Source: RHKX01 sp963826475 (GTDB taxonomy: Bacteria > Actinomycetota > Thermoleophilia > Solirubrobacterales > 70-9). Taken from it: a stretch of DNA of 64,000 nt. Made by a program: the position numbers and the translations under genes. The stretch covers positions 806,001-870,000 of the forward strand of contig CAWGXC010000003.1 in the NCBI GenBank assembly GCA_963826475.1, in the 5' to 3' direction. The first letter of the stretch is position 1. Each line of letters opens with the position of its first letter. Of the stretch, positions 51,222-60,418 are shown piece after piece. The notes under the pieces were generated by a model that searched no databases, was not told the origin of the DNA, and saw only the letters and a list, made by a program, of their open reading frames with translations.

Positions 51222-51968
51222 ATGCCCTCGAGACTGCGCGACCACCTGACCTACGCCAACGCCGTCGCCACGATCTGCCTCTTCGTGGTTCTCGGCGGCG
51301 GCGCCTACGCAGCCTCGACCCTGCCGAACAACAGCGTAGGCACCGAGCAGATTCAAAGGGACGGAGTGACTAAGCCCGACGTCGCTCGGGACGCAATCGG
51401 TCCGGCCGAGCTGCGCACGGGCTCGGTTCAGTCACTCGACGTCAAAGACGGCTCTTTGAGGTGTCAGGACTTCAAGAAGAACGTTTCCGCGTGTCAGGCC
51501 GGAACAGCGGGCTCGACGGGGCCCCAGGGCCCGATGGGGCCAGTGGGTCCCGTGGGCCCGCAGGGAGCTGCGGGCGCCGGCCCCTCCGGTCTGACGACCA
51601 CGACTGCGCACCGACATAACGAGACGATCGAGCTCAGCTGCGACCCGCCTCAACCAGCTCAAGCCTCTGGGCCGGATGCTCAGTATCAATCTTGCAGCGC
51701 TGCGGAGACCGCGACGGCTCCGTGCGATCTGGGAGAGGTTGCCAGCGGGGGCAGCTCGGAGTCCAGCTCGAACCAGAGCCAGAGCACGTCCAACGGATAC
51801 TTCAGCCAGTCCATCACCGTGAAGGACGACAGGCCGAACCCCACAAGCGGGACGCCCTCGGGCTGGGCTGCTGACTTCAAGGTGAGCAGCTACGTCATCA
51901 ATTACTCGGGACCCCCCACCCAGCCGACCGATCCGACGGTCAGCGTGTACGTGGTCTGCGCCTCGTAA
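51222..51968 (+). CDS. Secreted collagen-like-repeat protein with HLTYAN signal
   Basis: A 248-residue secreted protein. It begins RLRDHLTYANAVATICL followed by VVLGGGAYAAS, the signal-type start seen in a large secreted family in Thermoleophilia. Then come NNSVGTEQIQRDGVTKPDV-like pentapeptide-style repeats (TKPDVARDAIGPAELRTGSV), a short G-X-Y collagen-like stretch (about 95-118, GPQGPMGPVGPVGPQGAAG) and a C-terminal beta-rich domain with four Cys, ending VYVVCAS. The collagen-like part probably trimerises and the C-terminal domain binds an outside partner. Start ATG 51222 has AGGAG upstream. A decayed relative lies 290 bases downstream. Confidence 0.78.
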   Translation: MPSRLRDHLTYANAVATICLFVVLGGGAYAASTLPNNSVGTEQIQRDGVTKPDVARDAIGPAELRTGSVQSLDVKDGSLRCQDFKKNVSACQAGTAGSTGPQGPMGPVGPVGPQGAAGAGPSGLTTTTAHRHNETIELSCDPPQPAQASGPDAQYQSCSAAETATAPCDLGEVASGGSSESSSNQSQSTSNGYFSQSITVKDDRPNPTSGTPSGWAADFKVSSYVINYSGPPTQPTDPTVSVYVVCAS

Positions 51969-52254
51969 TAGCCGACCGACGGAGTCGGGAGATGCCATCT
52001 CTTCACTCGACGACGTCGAACGCAGGAGCCTTAGGGCTGGTGCCGCCGTGATCTTCTCGGGGGCGGTCGTGCTGGGATGAACCCAGTGGGCGCGACGCGC
52101 GTGCGACGGGCGATGCCGGGATGGGAGGTCTCGCAGGCGGGTCAGCGACGAACGGCTGTCCCCGTAACTTGACTGGCTCGGTCGAGTGTTGACTCGTCCA
52201 CTTTGCGGGACTAGCTTGTCCTTCTAAGGCCGCCTTCAAGCAGGGGGAACTCGC

Positions 52255-53043
52255 TTGTTCAAGAACTTCCGCCGTCACCTGACCTACTCGAATGTCGTTT
52301 CCACCGCGCTGTCTCCTTGCTTCTCGGCGGGGGTGCGTATGGCAGCCTCGAAGCTGGGCAGAACAGCGTCAAGCCAAGCAGATCGCCCCGACGCGGTGCA
52401 GAACCTCCGAGCTCGAGGACAACGAGACCTCACCGAAAGTGGCGAATGGCTCGCTGTGAGCGAGGACTTTGCCGCGGGTCAGCTGCAGGCAGGCCTCAGG
52501 GTCTGCAACGAGCGCAGGGGTTGCCGACCGCGGTGAACGCCACGGATCGCCTGACACGCCCACGCAGGTGCGCGCGAGCTCCACGAATGCGGTGACGGCA
52601 TCAATGCGGACGAGCTCGACGGGATCGACTCGAGCGACTTGGTGAGAGGTCGGGGCACGTTGCTCTCGAATCGCCTCGTGTTCGTACCCACAACGGCGAA
52701 GACGCTGTTCGTGATCCCGGGTCTCGGCAAATTGACGGCTACATGCACCGATGGGGACGCCTCCGTCGTTTGGGACAACACGACGACCTCGAACATCGAT
52801 CTATGGCAGGAATCGAGCGGAAGCTGGTCCGCTGCGCTGGTTGCACCGGGCGGGAGCGCATCAATTGCACTCATCCAATCCGGTGGATCAGGAAGCCAGC
52901 ACCCGGGTGCAACCTTTGCCCTCGGGGTGGGCAACGATCCCGGCGCCAGAAGGATCGCGACCCTGCATGCGTTCGCCTTTCAGAGCGCTCCCGGTGCGCC
53001 CTGCGGCTTCCAAGCCCAAGGAACGCTGTGGACGAGCGGCTAA
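52255..53043 (+). pseudogene. Decayed HLTYSN-family secreted protein gene
   Basis: The family layout is recognisable but spread over all three frames. Frame 1 from TTG 52255 reads FKNFRRHLTYSNVVSTA; the next piece LLLGGGAYGSLEAGQNSVK is in another frame; SELEDNETSPKVANGSL is in the third and hits TGA; SEDFAAGQLQAG is again in frame 1. The C-terminal domain (NADELDGIDSSDLVRGRGT through GTLWTSG) is intact from about 52600 to the TAA at 53043, so GTG 52639 could still start a 134-residue piece, but it would lack a signal peptide. At least three small indels are needed to explain it. Confidence 0.8.
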
Positions 53044-53169
53044 GGGCTTTTCACCGCGATCGCCGGTGCTTCAACGCGCCTGAGCTCCATGCCGGCGGGT
53101 TGCCACCTTGGTTGCCGCCCCCTACGGAAAGAGGGCCCGGTAGGGCCTCCCTCCCGCATGCCTGTTACA

Positions 53170-53242
53170 TGGGCGTTACTGGGCTCGAACCAGTGACCTC
53201 CAGCTTGTCGAGCTGGCGCTCTCCCAACTGAGCTAAACGCCC
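53170..53242 (-). tRNA. tRNA-Val (anticodon GAC)
   Basis: On the minus strand the acceptor arm GGGCGTT pairs with AACGCCC, the D arm is GCTC..GAGC, the anticodon stem CCAGC/GCTGG encloses TCGACAA (anticodon GAC) and the T arm is ACTGG-TTCGAGC-CCAGT, with discriminator A. No CCA is encoded. A weak GC-rich hairpin near 53133-53152 could be its terminator. Confidence 0.96.
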
Positions 53243-53359
53243 GGGGGTACGGGATCCGGCAGCCTAGCGGAAGCCTCCCGGGGTGATCCGGTGGGCCCCC
53301 TTCGCGGTGCCCGATGCCCTGCTAGCTTCGCATCGGTCACCAATCAAGGGAGAGCTTCG

Positions 53360-53803
53360 ATGAAGAGGACCATGGTCGCCATGATCGCCACCTGCGCGGT
53401 GCTGTTGGTTCCGACGGTCGCCAATGCGGCCAAAACCCGGTACAAGGGCGACATCGCTCCTGCAGGCAAGCTCTCCTTCACCCTCAAGGAGAAGAAATCG
53501 ACCGGCGCCAAGTCGGTCATCAAACTTGTCTGGAAGGGGCTTCCGGTCTCCTGCAAAGGCGGTGACCAGACGAGCGACGGCGGACTCACCTACGCGGTTC
53601 CGGTCAAGCAGAGGAGCTTCAAGGCGCGTGCCGTCCTCGGTGACAACGCGCATCCCGACGCGCGGGCCGTGATCAAGGGCAAGTTCAAGGGCAAGAACGC
53701 CAGCGGGACGATCGAAGTATCGGGCACGAAGCTGCCGACCAACGACGACAGCACCGGCAACTGCCAGTCCGACGGCCCACTGAGCTGGAAGGCGCGCAGC
53801 TAG
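53360..53803 (+). CDS. Small secreted basic protein of unknown function
   Basis: A 147-residue protein with a signal peptide at 1-25 (MVAMIATCAVLLVPTVANAA). The mature part is Lys-rich and beta-like (YKGDIAPAGKLSFTLKEKK, VIKLVWKGLPVSC, RAVIKGKFKGKNASGTIEV) with two Cys (LPVSCKGG and GNCQSDG) likely bridged. ATG 53360 is preferred over an upstream in-frame GTG because it starts the signal peptide and is preceded by AAGGGAGAG. Its general style resembles the truncated protein at 48497. It is convergent with hutI with seven bases between. The function is unknown. Confidence 0.72.
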   Translation: MKRTMVAMIATCAVLLVPTVANAAKTRYKGDIAPAGKLSFTLKEKKSTGAKSVIKLVWKGLPVSCKGGDQTSDGGLTYAVPVKQRSFKARAVLGDNAHPDARAVIKGKFKGKNASGTIEVSGTKLPTNDDSTGNCQSDGPLSWKARS

Positions 53804-53810
53804 ACCGGGT

Positions 53811-54977
53811 TCAGCGTTTCGCGCGTTCGCTCGCGGCGATCGTCGTCTCGATCAGCGGCACGCCCGGGCGGTAGATGAGGTGGGAGTAAGACGGCGCCGC
53901 GAGGACGACCGCGTCCGCTCGTGCGCCCGGCGCGAGATGTCCGATGTCGGTTCGGTGCAGCGCGCGCGCGCCGCCCAGCGTCGCAGCCTGCAGCGCCTCC
54001 TCGATCGTCATCCCCATGTCGCGAACCGCGAGCGCGATGCAAAACGACATCGAGGTCGTGAAGCTCGAACCGGGATTGGTGTTCGTGGCAATCGCCGTGG
54101 CGACCCCGGCATCGATTGCGCGGCGGGCATCCGGGTACGGCTGGCGCGTCGAGAAGTCCGTCGCCGGCAGGAAGGTCGCCACGGTGCTGCTTGCCGCCAG
54201 CGCCTCGATATCGGCGTCGGCCAGATACGTGCAGTGATCGACTGAAGCGGCGCCCGCCTCGACCGCCACTTGGACCCCATCGCCGAATCCGAGCTGGTTG
54301 CCGTGAACGCGCAGCCCGAGCCCGGCGTCACGCCCGGCCGCGAGCACCGCGCGTGACTGCTCGGGGTCGAAGGCTCCCTCCTCGCAGAACACGTCGATCC
54401 AGCGGCATTCAGCCGCACAGGCTCCCAACATGTCCCCGCAGACGAGCTCGACGTAATCATCCGCGCGGCCCTCGTATTCGGCCGGGACCAGGTGCGCACC
54501 GAGAAAGGTGACGTCATCGGTCAGCTCGGCGGCAAGCCGGCAGAGCTTCGCCTCCGACTCGACCGTCAGCCCATAGCCCGACTTGATCTCCTGGTGCGTG
54601 ATCCCGGCCGCAAGCGCCTCGTCTCGCCGTGCCCGCGCGAGCCTCAGGAGCTCCTCATCGCCGGCGGCACGAGTCGCGTCGGTCGTCACCTGGATCCCGG
54701 CGGCCGCATACGGCGCACCCGACATCCGCGCGGCGAACTCCTCGGCGCGGTCCCCGGCGAAGAGCAGATGGGTGTGGCTGTCGACGAACCCGGGGATCAC
54801 GCAGCGCCCGGCGGCGTCGAGGCGTTCGTCGCCGACGGCGCCGGCGGGCTCGATCGCGCTCACCCGCCCGTCCTCGATCACCAAGGCCGCGTCGCGGCGC
54901 AAGCCAAGCGGCCCCTCGCCAAGCTCGGGATCGTTGGTGACGAGCAGGCCGATGCGATCGATCACCATCGCGGTCAT
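53811..54977 (-). CDS. hutI: Imidazolonepropionase
   Basis: A 388-residue amidohydrolase-fold enzyme that opens 4-imidazolone-5-propionate to N-formimidoyl-glutamate, third step of histidine breakdown. Metal and substrate motifs: VDSHTHLLFAGDRAEEF (about 65-81), EIKSGYGL, FLGAHLVPAEY, HGNQLGFGDG and ATNTNPGSS. It is the last gene of the operon; its ATG (54977) overlaps the hutF stop as ATGA. Confidence 0.95.
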   Translation of the reverse strand: MTAMVIDRIGLLVTNDPELGEGPLGLRRDAALVIEDGRVSAIEPAGAVGDERLDAAGRCVIPGFVDSHTHLLFAGDRAEEFAARMSGAPYAAAGIQVTTDATRAAGDEELLRLARARRDEALAAGITHQEIKSGYGLTVESEAKLCRLAAELTDDVTFLGAHLVPAEYEGRADDYVELVCGDMLGACAAECRWIDVFCEEGAFDPEQSRAVLAAGRDAGLGLRVHGNQLGFGDGVQVAVEAGAASVDHCTYLADADIEALAASSTVATFLPATDFSTRQPYPDARRAIDAGVATAIATNTNPGSSFTTSMSFCIALAVRDMGMTIEEALQAATLGGARALHRTDIGHLAPGARADAVVLAAPSYSHLIYRPGVPLIETTIAASERAKR

Positions 54978-56305
54978 GGCATCAGTCCCGCGATCGACTC
55001 GCGCAGCTCGGCCGCGACATCGAGGTGAAGATGGCGGCCGTCGGCCACGATCGCTCGCCCGCTGCAGATGACGGTCTCGACGTCGGCGGCGCCGGCGGCG
55101 AACACAGCCGCCTCGATCGCCTCCCCGGCGCCCGTGCCCGCGGTCCGCACCCCGTCGAGTCGGATCGAGACCAGATCGGCGAACGCGCCGGCGGCGAGCA
55201 CCCCCGCGTCGGGCCAGCCGATCGACGCATGGCCCGCGACGGTGGCGGCCCCCAGCAGCTCGACCGGCGCGTGACGCCCTCGCTCGCCGCCCGCCAGCCG
55301 CTCGTTTAGCTCGAGCGCTCGCGCCTCCTCGAGCATGTCGATCATCGCCTGCGAGTCGGTGCCGAGCGTCAGCGTCGCCCCCGCGTCGCGCAGCGACCCT
55401 GCGGGCCCGATGCCGTCAGCGAGGTCGCGTTCGGTCGTCGGGCAGAAGCAGCAGGAGCATCGCGTCGATCCGAGCGCGTCGACATCGGCATCGCTGAGGT
55501 GGGTGGCGTGCACGGCGGTGAAACGCGGGCCCAGGGCGCCCGCATCGCGGAGCAGCGCCGTCGGAGTCAGGCCGTGGGCCGCGAGGCAGGCCTCGTTCTC
55601 GGCCGGCTGCTCGGAGACGTGCGCGTGCAGTGGCCGTTGGAGGTCGTCGGCCCAGGCCGCGACCGTTGCCGCGGAGTCGGGATCGACCGCACGCATGCTG
55701 TGGATGGCGGCGCCGATGCGCGCGTCCGGACCATCCTCGAGTCCGTCGACCCTGCTGGCCCAGGCCTCGGCGTCGCCGTCGGAGAAGCGCCGCTGCACCG
55801 CGTTCAGCGGCTCGCCGACGCCTCCGTGCAGGTAGCAGGCGTCGATCAGGGTGATCCGCAGCCCCGCCTCCCCCGCCGCGGCGATCAGCGCCCTGCCGAT
55901 CTCGTTCGGATCCGCATAGGGGGAGCCGCCGGGGCCGTGGTGGAGATAGTGGAACTCGCCGACGGCGGTGATCCCGGCGAGCGCCATCTCGGCGAACGTC
56001 GCACGGGCCAGGCGGAGGTAGCTGTCGGGATCGAGCCTGGCCGCAACCTCATACATGCGCTCGCGCCAGGTCCAGAAGCTGCCACCGGCGGAGTTGGTGC
56101 GCCCGCGAAGGGCGCGGTGGAAGGCGTGGGAGTGCGCGTTCGCGAACCCCGGAAGCGTCAGGCCCCCCAGGCGTTGCGCACCCGCAGGAACGGCGGAGAT
56201 CCCGGTTTCGACCGAGGTGATGCGCTCGCCGTCCACCTCGATCAGCACGCCGGCCTCGGCGGTCCCTCCGCCGAGCCAGGCGAGCTCGCACCAGTAGGCG
56301 CTCAC
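54974..56305 (-). CDS. hutF: Formimidoylglutamate deiminase
   Basis: A 443-residue amidohydrolase that removes ammonia from N-formimidoyl-glutamate to give N-formyl-glutamate, marking the five-step histidine route. Visible motifs: LPGFANAHSHAFHRALRG (metal His pair), GGSFWTWRERMYEV, VGEFHYLHHGPGG, LHAHVSEQPAENEAC, CPTTERDLADG and LGTDSQAMIDM. GTG 56305 (VSAYWCELAWL) overlaps the def stop as GTGA; codons further upstream read the def gene in another frame. The product needs a deformylase (HutG) to yield glutamate and formate; none of the known HutG type is present here. Confidence 0.93.
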   Translation of the reverse strand: MSAYWCELAWLGGGTAEAGVLIEVDGERITSVETGISAVPAGAQRLGGLTLPGFANAHSHAFHRALRGRTNSAGGSFWTWRERMYEVAARLDPDSYLRLARATFAEMALAGITAVGEFHYLHHGPGGSPYADPNEIGRALIAAAGEAGLRITLIDACYLHGGVGEPLNAVQRRFSDGDAEAWASRVDGLEDGPDARIGAAIHSMRAVDPDSAATVAAWADDLQRPLHAHVSEQPAENEACLAAHGLTPTALLRDAGALGPRFTAVHATHLSDADVDALGSTRCSCCFCPTTERDLADGIGPAGSLRDAGATLTLGTDSQAMIDMLEEARALELNERLAGGERGRHAPVELLGAATVAGHASIGWPDAGVLAAGAFADLVSIRLDGVRTAGTGAGEAIEAAVFAAGAADVETVICSGRAIVADGRHLHLDVAAELRESIAGLMP

Positions 56306-56877
56306 GAGCCGACCCGCTCGACGAACTCGGTGATGCGCTCGACGAAGGCGTCGCGATGGAAGCGCTCGAACTGCGCCCATGTCGTCAGCGTCGTCGGGTC
56401 GGCCACCCGGTCGAGAAAGAGGATGCCGTCGAGGTGATCGACCTCGTGCTGGAACGTGCCCGCCGTGAGACCTCGCTTGGTCTCCTCCCGCTCGCCGCCG
56501 TAGCGATCGAGATAACGCACCAGGACGTTGACGTTGCGCTCGACCTCGCCCCGGAGATCGGGAACGGAGAGGCACCCCTCGTTGATCCGGACGAGCTCGG
56601 CGTCGAGCGGCTCGATCTCCGGGTTGACGAACACCGTCAGCGGAATCGCCGGCTTGTACGGGTAACGCGGATTGTGGTCGACCTCGGCGACGGCCACGCG
56701 GATCGCGCGGCCGACCTGATTGGCGGCCAGCCCGGCACCCCCTGCGTCTCGCATCGTCTCGATCATGTCGTCGATGAACTCCTGGATCTCGGCGCCGGCC
56801 AGCTCCTCGGGGGTGAGTTCGCGAGCCGGTTCGCGCAGGGTCGGGTGGCCGACCTCGAGGATCGGCAGGACGGCCAC
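56302..56877 (-). CDS. def: Peptide-deformylase-family protein inside the hut operon
   Basis: A 191-residue member of the polypeptide deformylase family. All three motifs are intact: GGAGLAANQVG (46-56), EGCLSVPDLRG (100-110, metal Cys102) and QHEVDHLDG (143-151, His144, Glu145, His148). It has the insert with NPRYPYKPAIP (69-79) seen in a subgroup of these enzymes. The family normally removes formyl from nascent peptides. Here the gene is wedged between hutU (TAGTG overlap) and hutF (GTGA overlap), just where the operon needs an N-formylglutamate deformylase. The symbol reflects the family; the real role may be that of HutG, which is inference. Housekeeping peptide deformylation is the alternative. 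Confidence 0.9.
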   Translation of the reverse strand: MAVLPILEVGHPTLREPARELTPEELAGAEIQEFIDDMIETMRDAGGAGLAANQVGRAIRVAVAEVDHNPRYPYKPAIPLTVFVNPEIEPLDAELVRINEGCLSVPDLRGEVERNVNVLVRYLDRYGGEREETKRGLTAGTFQHEVDHLDGILFLDRVADPTTLTTWAQFERFHRDAFVERITEFVERVGS

Positions 56878-58550
56878 TACTCCGCGGATCCGGGACGGTC
56901 CACCATCGGTACCCGCACCCCCCGCTCCGCGGCTACCTCCAGCGCTCGCTCATAGCCGGCGTCGGCGTGGCGGATGACGCCCATTCCCGGGTCGGCCGTG
57001 AGCACCCGATCGAGCTTCTCGTCGGCCATATCGGTGCCGTCGGCGAGGCAGACCATGCCGGCATGGATGGAGCGGCCGATCCCGACGCCGCCGCCATGGT
57101 GGATGCTCACCCAATCGGCCCCGGAAGCGGTGTTGACGAGTGCGTTGAGCAGCGGCCAGTCGGCGATGGCATCGGAGCCGTCGAGCATCGACTCGGTCTC
57201 GCGGTAGGGCGAGGCGACCGAGCCGGAGTCGAGGTGGTCGCGGCCGATCACGATCGGAGCGCTGATCTCGCCGCTGCGGACCATCGCGTTGAAGCGCAGC
57301 CCGAGCCGCCGCCGCTCGCCGTAGCCGAGCCAGCAGATCCGCGCCGGCAATCCCTGGAAGGCGATCCGCTCGCTCGCCATCCGGATCCAGCGCGCCAGCG
57401 CCTCATCGGCCGGAAACTCCTCGAGCACGGCGCGATCGGTCGCGGCGATGTCGGCGGGATCGCCGGAGAGGGCCACCCAACGGAAGGGGCCCTTACCCTC
57501 CGCGAACAGCGGGCGGATGTAGGCCGGGACGAAGCCCGGGTAGGCGAATGCGTTCTCGAAGCCCCCGAGCTCGGCCTCGCGGCGGAGGCTGTTGCCGTAG
57601 TCGAAGACCTCCGCGCCCGCCTCCATGAAACCGACCATGGCGAAGCAGTGTGCAGCGGCGGATTGCCGGGCGCGACTGATGTAGCCGTCGGGATCCTTCG
57701 TGCGCAGCTCATCAGCTTCATCGAGCGTGAGCCCGGACGGGACGTAGCCGACCAACGGATCGTGTGCGCTCGTCTGGTCGGTGACGATGTCCGCCTCGAA
57801 GCCGCGCGTCAGCAGCTCGGGTACGACCTCCGCCGCATTCGCGCAGAGGCCGACGCTGAGCGGACGGCGTTCACGCCTCGCCGCCAGGCAGCGCTCGATC
57901 GCATCCTCGAGGTCGTCGGCGCGCTCATCCAGGTAGCGGGTGTCGAGCCGCCGCTGAATGCGCTCGGGATCGACCTCGATGCAGAGGGCGACGCCGTCGT
58001 TCATCGTCACCGCCAGCGGCTGGGCCCCGCCCATCCCCCCGAGGCCCGCGGTCAGCGTGATCGTTCCGGCCAGCGAGCCCTCGAAGCGGCGGCGGGCGAT
58101 CTCAGCGAAGCACTCGTACGTTCCCTGGACGATTCCCTGGCTGCCGATGTAGATCCAGGAGCCGGCGGTCATCTGCCCGTACATCGTCAGCCCGAGCGAC
58201 TCGAGCCGGCGGAACTCGTCCCAGTTGGCCCACTCGCCCACGAGGTTGGAGTTGGCGATCAGCACGCGGGGAGCCCACTCGTTGGTGCGGAAGACGCCCA
58301 CCGGCTTCCCGGACTGGACCAGCAGCGTCTCGTCGTCTCCGAGCGCGCGCAGCTCGCGGACGATCGCGTCGAAGGCGTCCCAGGAGCGAGCGGCCCGTCC
58401 CGTCCCGCCGTAGACGACGAGGTCGTCGGGACGCTCGGCCACGTCGGGGTCGAGGTTGTTCATCAGCATCCGCAGCGCGGCCTCCTGCGGCCAGCCCCTG
58501 CACGTGAGCTCCGGTCCGGTCGCGGCGTGCACCTCGCGCGGGCCGCTCAC
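56877..58550 (-). CDS. hutU: Urocanate hydratase
   Basis: A 557-residue NAD-dependent urocanase converting urocanate to imidazolonepropionate; the length equals the family norm. Landmarks: LMNNLDPDVAERPDDLVVYG, QSGKPVGVFRTNEWAPRVLI, YGQMTAGSWIYIGSQGIVQG, GLGGMGGAQPLAVTMN, and DQTSAHDPLVGYVP. I set the start at GTG 58550, overlapping the hutH stop as GTGA; upstream codons are the hutH end in another frame. Its TAG stop shares a base with the GTG of the deformylase-family gene. Confidence 0.96.
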   Translation of the reverse strand: MSGPREVHAATGPELTCRGWPQEAALRMLMNNLDPDVAERPDDLVVYGGTGRAARSWDAFDAIVRELRALGDDETLLVQSGKPVGVFRTNEWAPRVLIANSNLVGEWANWDEFRRLESLGLTMYGQMTAGSWIYIGSQGIVQGTYECFAEIARRRFEGSLAGTITLTAGLGGMGGAQPLAVTMNDGVALCIEVDPERIQRRLDTRYLDERADDLEDAIERCLAARRERRPLSVGLCANAAEVVPELLTRGFEADIVTDQTSAHDPLVGYVPSGLTLDEADELRTKDPDGYISRARQSAAAHCFAMVGFMEAGAEVFDYGNSLRREAELGGFENAFAYPGFVPAYIRPLFAEGKGPFRWVALSGDPADIAATDRAVLEEFPADEALARWIRMASERIAFQGLPARICWLGYGERRRLGLRFNAMVRSGEISAPIVIGRDHLDSGSVASPYRETESMLDGSDAIADWPLLNALVNTASGADWVSIHHGGGVGIGRSIHAGMVCLADGTDMADEKLDRVLTADPGMGVIRHADAGYERALEVAAERGVRVPMVDRPGSAE

Positions 58551-60085
58551 GCGAGCTGTCCGATCTCGGACTCGACGGCAGCGACGAGGGTGCCCTCGGC
58601 GAGCAGCTTCTCGACCGCTGCGAGCTCCGGAGAGAGCCAGCGATCCGGGCCGGCGCCGGCGACCACCCCGCGCAGCGACGCGAGAGCCGCGGCCGTTCCG
58701 CGGGCCGGCTCCAGCGGGGCGCGCAGCTCCAGCGCGCGTCCGGCGCAGGTCAGCTCGACCGCGAGGATCCGGCGCAGGTTGGCCACCGCGAGGCGCAGCT
58801 TCCGTGCGGCTGACCACCCCATCGAGACGTGGTCCTCCTGCATCGCGCTCGTCGGCAGCGAGTCGACCGACGCGGGCGCGGCGAGCCGGCGGTTCTCGGC
58901 GACCATGGCCGCCTGCGTGTACTGGGCGATCATCAGCCCTGAGTCGACGCCGGCGTCGGGAGCGAGGAACGGCGGCAGACCCTGAGAGCGGGACGTGTCG
59001 AGCATGCGATCGGTGCGGCGTTCGGCAATCGCGCCGATCTCGGCTGCCGCGATCGCGAGGAAATCACAGGCGAAGCCCACCGGTGCGCCGTGGAAGTTGC
59101 CGCACGATTCGACGCGACCGTCGGGAAGGATCATCGGGTTGTCGATCGCAGACGCAAGCTCCGCGGTGGCGACGGTTTCAGCATGGGCGATGGTGTCCCG
59201 CGCTGCCCCGTGGACTTGGGGAGTGCAGCGGATGGAGTAGGCGTCTTGGACACGCGGATCCCCCTCGCGATGGCTCGCGACGATCGGCGAGCCCTCGAGC
59301 AGCCGGCGGAGGTTCGCGGCGCTGACGGCCTGCCCCGGCTGCGGTCGCAGCGCGACGAGGTCCTCGGCGAAGGCGCGATCGGTTCCCAGCAGCGCCTCGG
59401 TCGTCATCGCCGCGGCGACGTCGGCGACCTTCGCCAGCTCGGCGAGATCAATCAGGGCGAGAACGAGCATGCCGAGAATCCCATCGGTGCCGTTGATCAG
59501 CGCCAGCCCCTCCTTGGCGCCGAGGACCGGGGACTCGATCCCGGCGGCCGAAAGCGCCTCGGAGGCCGGAGCCGGCTCGCCCCGCGCGCCGAGGACCGAA
59601 CCCTCGCCGATCAGGGCGAGGGCGCAATGGGCGAGCGGGGCGAGGTCGCCGCTGGCGCCGAGCGATCCGTGCTCGTGGACGACCGGCGTGATCCCCGCGT
59701 TGAGCATCGCGACCATGGCCTCGACCACCGATGGCCGAACGCCCGAGCGCCCGAGCGCGAGCGAGCGGATCCGCAGGAGCATCATCGCCCGCACCACCTC
59801 GGCCTCGACGGGAGGTCCCATCCCGGCGGCGTGAGAGCGGATCAGCGCTCGCTGCAGCTCGGCGCGGCGATCGATGGGGATCGGGATCGTCGCCAGTGAC
59901 CCGAAGCCGGTCGAGACGCCGTAAACAGGCTCGCCGGACTCGACGAGCCCCTGCACGACCCCCGCGCTTTCGTCGAGGCTCGTTCGGGCATCCTCGGTCA
60001 GCTCGACGAGGTGGGCATCGCGCGCCACGCCGACCACCTCGCCGAAAGTCAAGTCGCCACGGGACGACACCCGTACAAGTGCCAT
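58547..60085 (-). CDS. hutH: Histidine ammonia-lyase
   Basis: A 512-residue MIO-type lyase making urocanate and ammonia from histidine. The cofactor triad Ala144-Ser145-Gly146 lies in HGSLGASGDLAPLAH; Tyr55 in VYGVSTGFG and the AVEL.. C-terminal core are also visible (QEDHVSMGW). ATG 60085 has an AAGGGGG ribosome site; an open frame extends 74 codons upstream but looks non-coding. It is the first gene of the hut operon. A CGACCGGTCG palindrome at 60118-60127 could be an operator, without further support. No hut repressor gene is in the window. Confidence 0.96.
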   Translation of the reverse strand: MALVRVSSRGDLTFGEVVGVARDAHLVELTEDARTSLDESAGVVQGLVESGEPVYGVSTGFGSLATIPIPIDRRAELQRALIRSHAAGMGPPVEAEVVRAMMLLRIRSLALGRSGVRPSVVEAMVAMLNAGITPVVHEHGSLGASGDLAPLAHCALALIGEGSVLGARGEPAPASEALSAAGIESPVLGAKEGLALINGTDGILGMLVLALIDLAELAKVADVAAAMTTEALLGTDRAFAEDLVALRPQPGQAVSAANLRRLLEGSPIVASHREGDPRVQDAYSIRCTPQVHGAARDTIAHAETVATAELASAIDNPMILPDGRVESCGNFHGAPVGFACDFLAIAAAEIGAIAERRTDRMLDTSRSQGLPPFLAPDAGVDSGLMIAQYTQAAMVAENRRLAAPASVDSLPTSAMQEDHVSMGWSAARKLRLAVANLRRILAVELTCAGRALELRAPLEPARGTAAALASLRGVVAGAGPDRWLSPELAAVEKLLAEGTLVAAVESEIGQLA

Positions 60086-60243
60086 GCCCCCTTCATACCT
60101 GATCGCCGGAGCCAGCCGACCGGTCGACTGCGGACTTAAGCATCTGCGGATTGCGGCCTCGTCGACGTCGAGGGACACTGGAGCGATGGAGACCGAGGGG
60201 AGCGTTGAGGCGTGACCGCGAGGTTCGGTAGCCGCCTCGGGGG

Positions 60244-60387
60244 TCAGCGACGAATCGGATCCACCTCGGTGGCCAGCTCCCGGTACGCAGGGTGGAGCTG
60301 ATTCCACCGCACCTTGACGTCGTCCCGACGGCCACGTCCACTGAGATGGTCGGCGAGATCTTCGACGTGGATCTGCACCCCGACCAT
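60244..60387 (-). CDS. Possible small protein upstream of hutH
   Basis: The 333 bases between hutH and tRNA-Cys hold one small open frame of 47 codons on the minus strand, starting ATG 60387 (MVGVQIHVEDLADHL) with an AGGGG about 12 bases upstream and ending DPIRR at TGA 60244. Its charged, helical composition (GRRDDVKVRWNQLHPAYREL) looks more like protein than random GC-rich sequence. I do not recognise it. It could also be part of a longer hutH leader. Confidence 0.35.
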   Translation of the reverse strand: MVGVQIHVEDLADHLSGRGRRDDVKVRWNQLHPAYRELATEVDPIRR

Positions 60388-60418
60388 CTCCCTCGGGGAC
60401 CCCTCACAAACCCGCTAG

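Noticed and set aside
52003..52278. Minus-strand open frame between the collagen-like gene and the pseudogene
   Set aside because: No ribosome site, no motif, and biased composition; bases 51969-52254 show nothing else beyond a weak 5-bp stem after the upstream stop.
53121..53160. Intrinsic terminator for tRNA-Val
   Set aside because: A GGCCC/GGGCC hairpin exists, but the stem is short, outer pairs mismatch, and the T-run is only TCTTTCC; too weak to list on its own.
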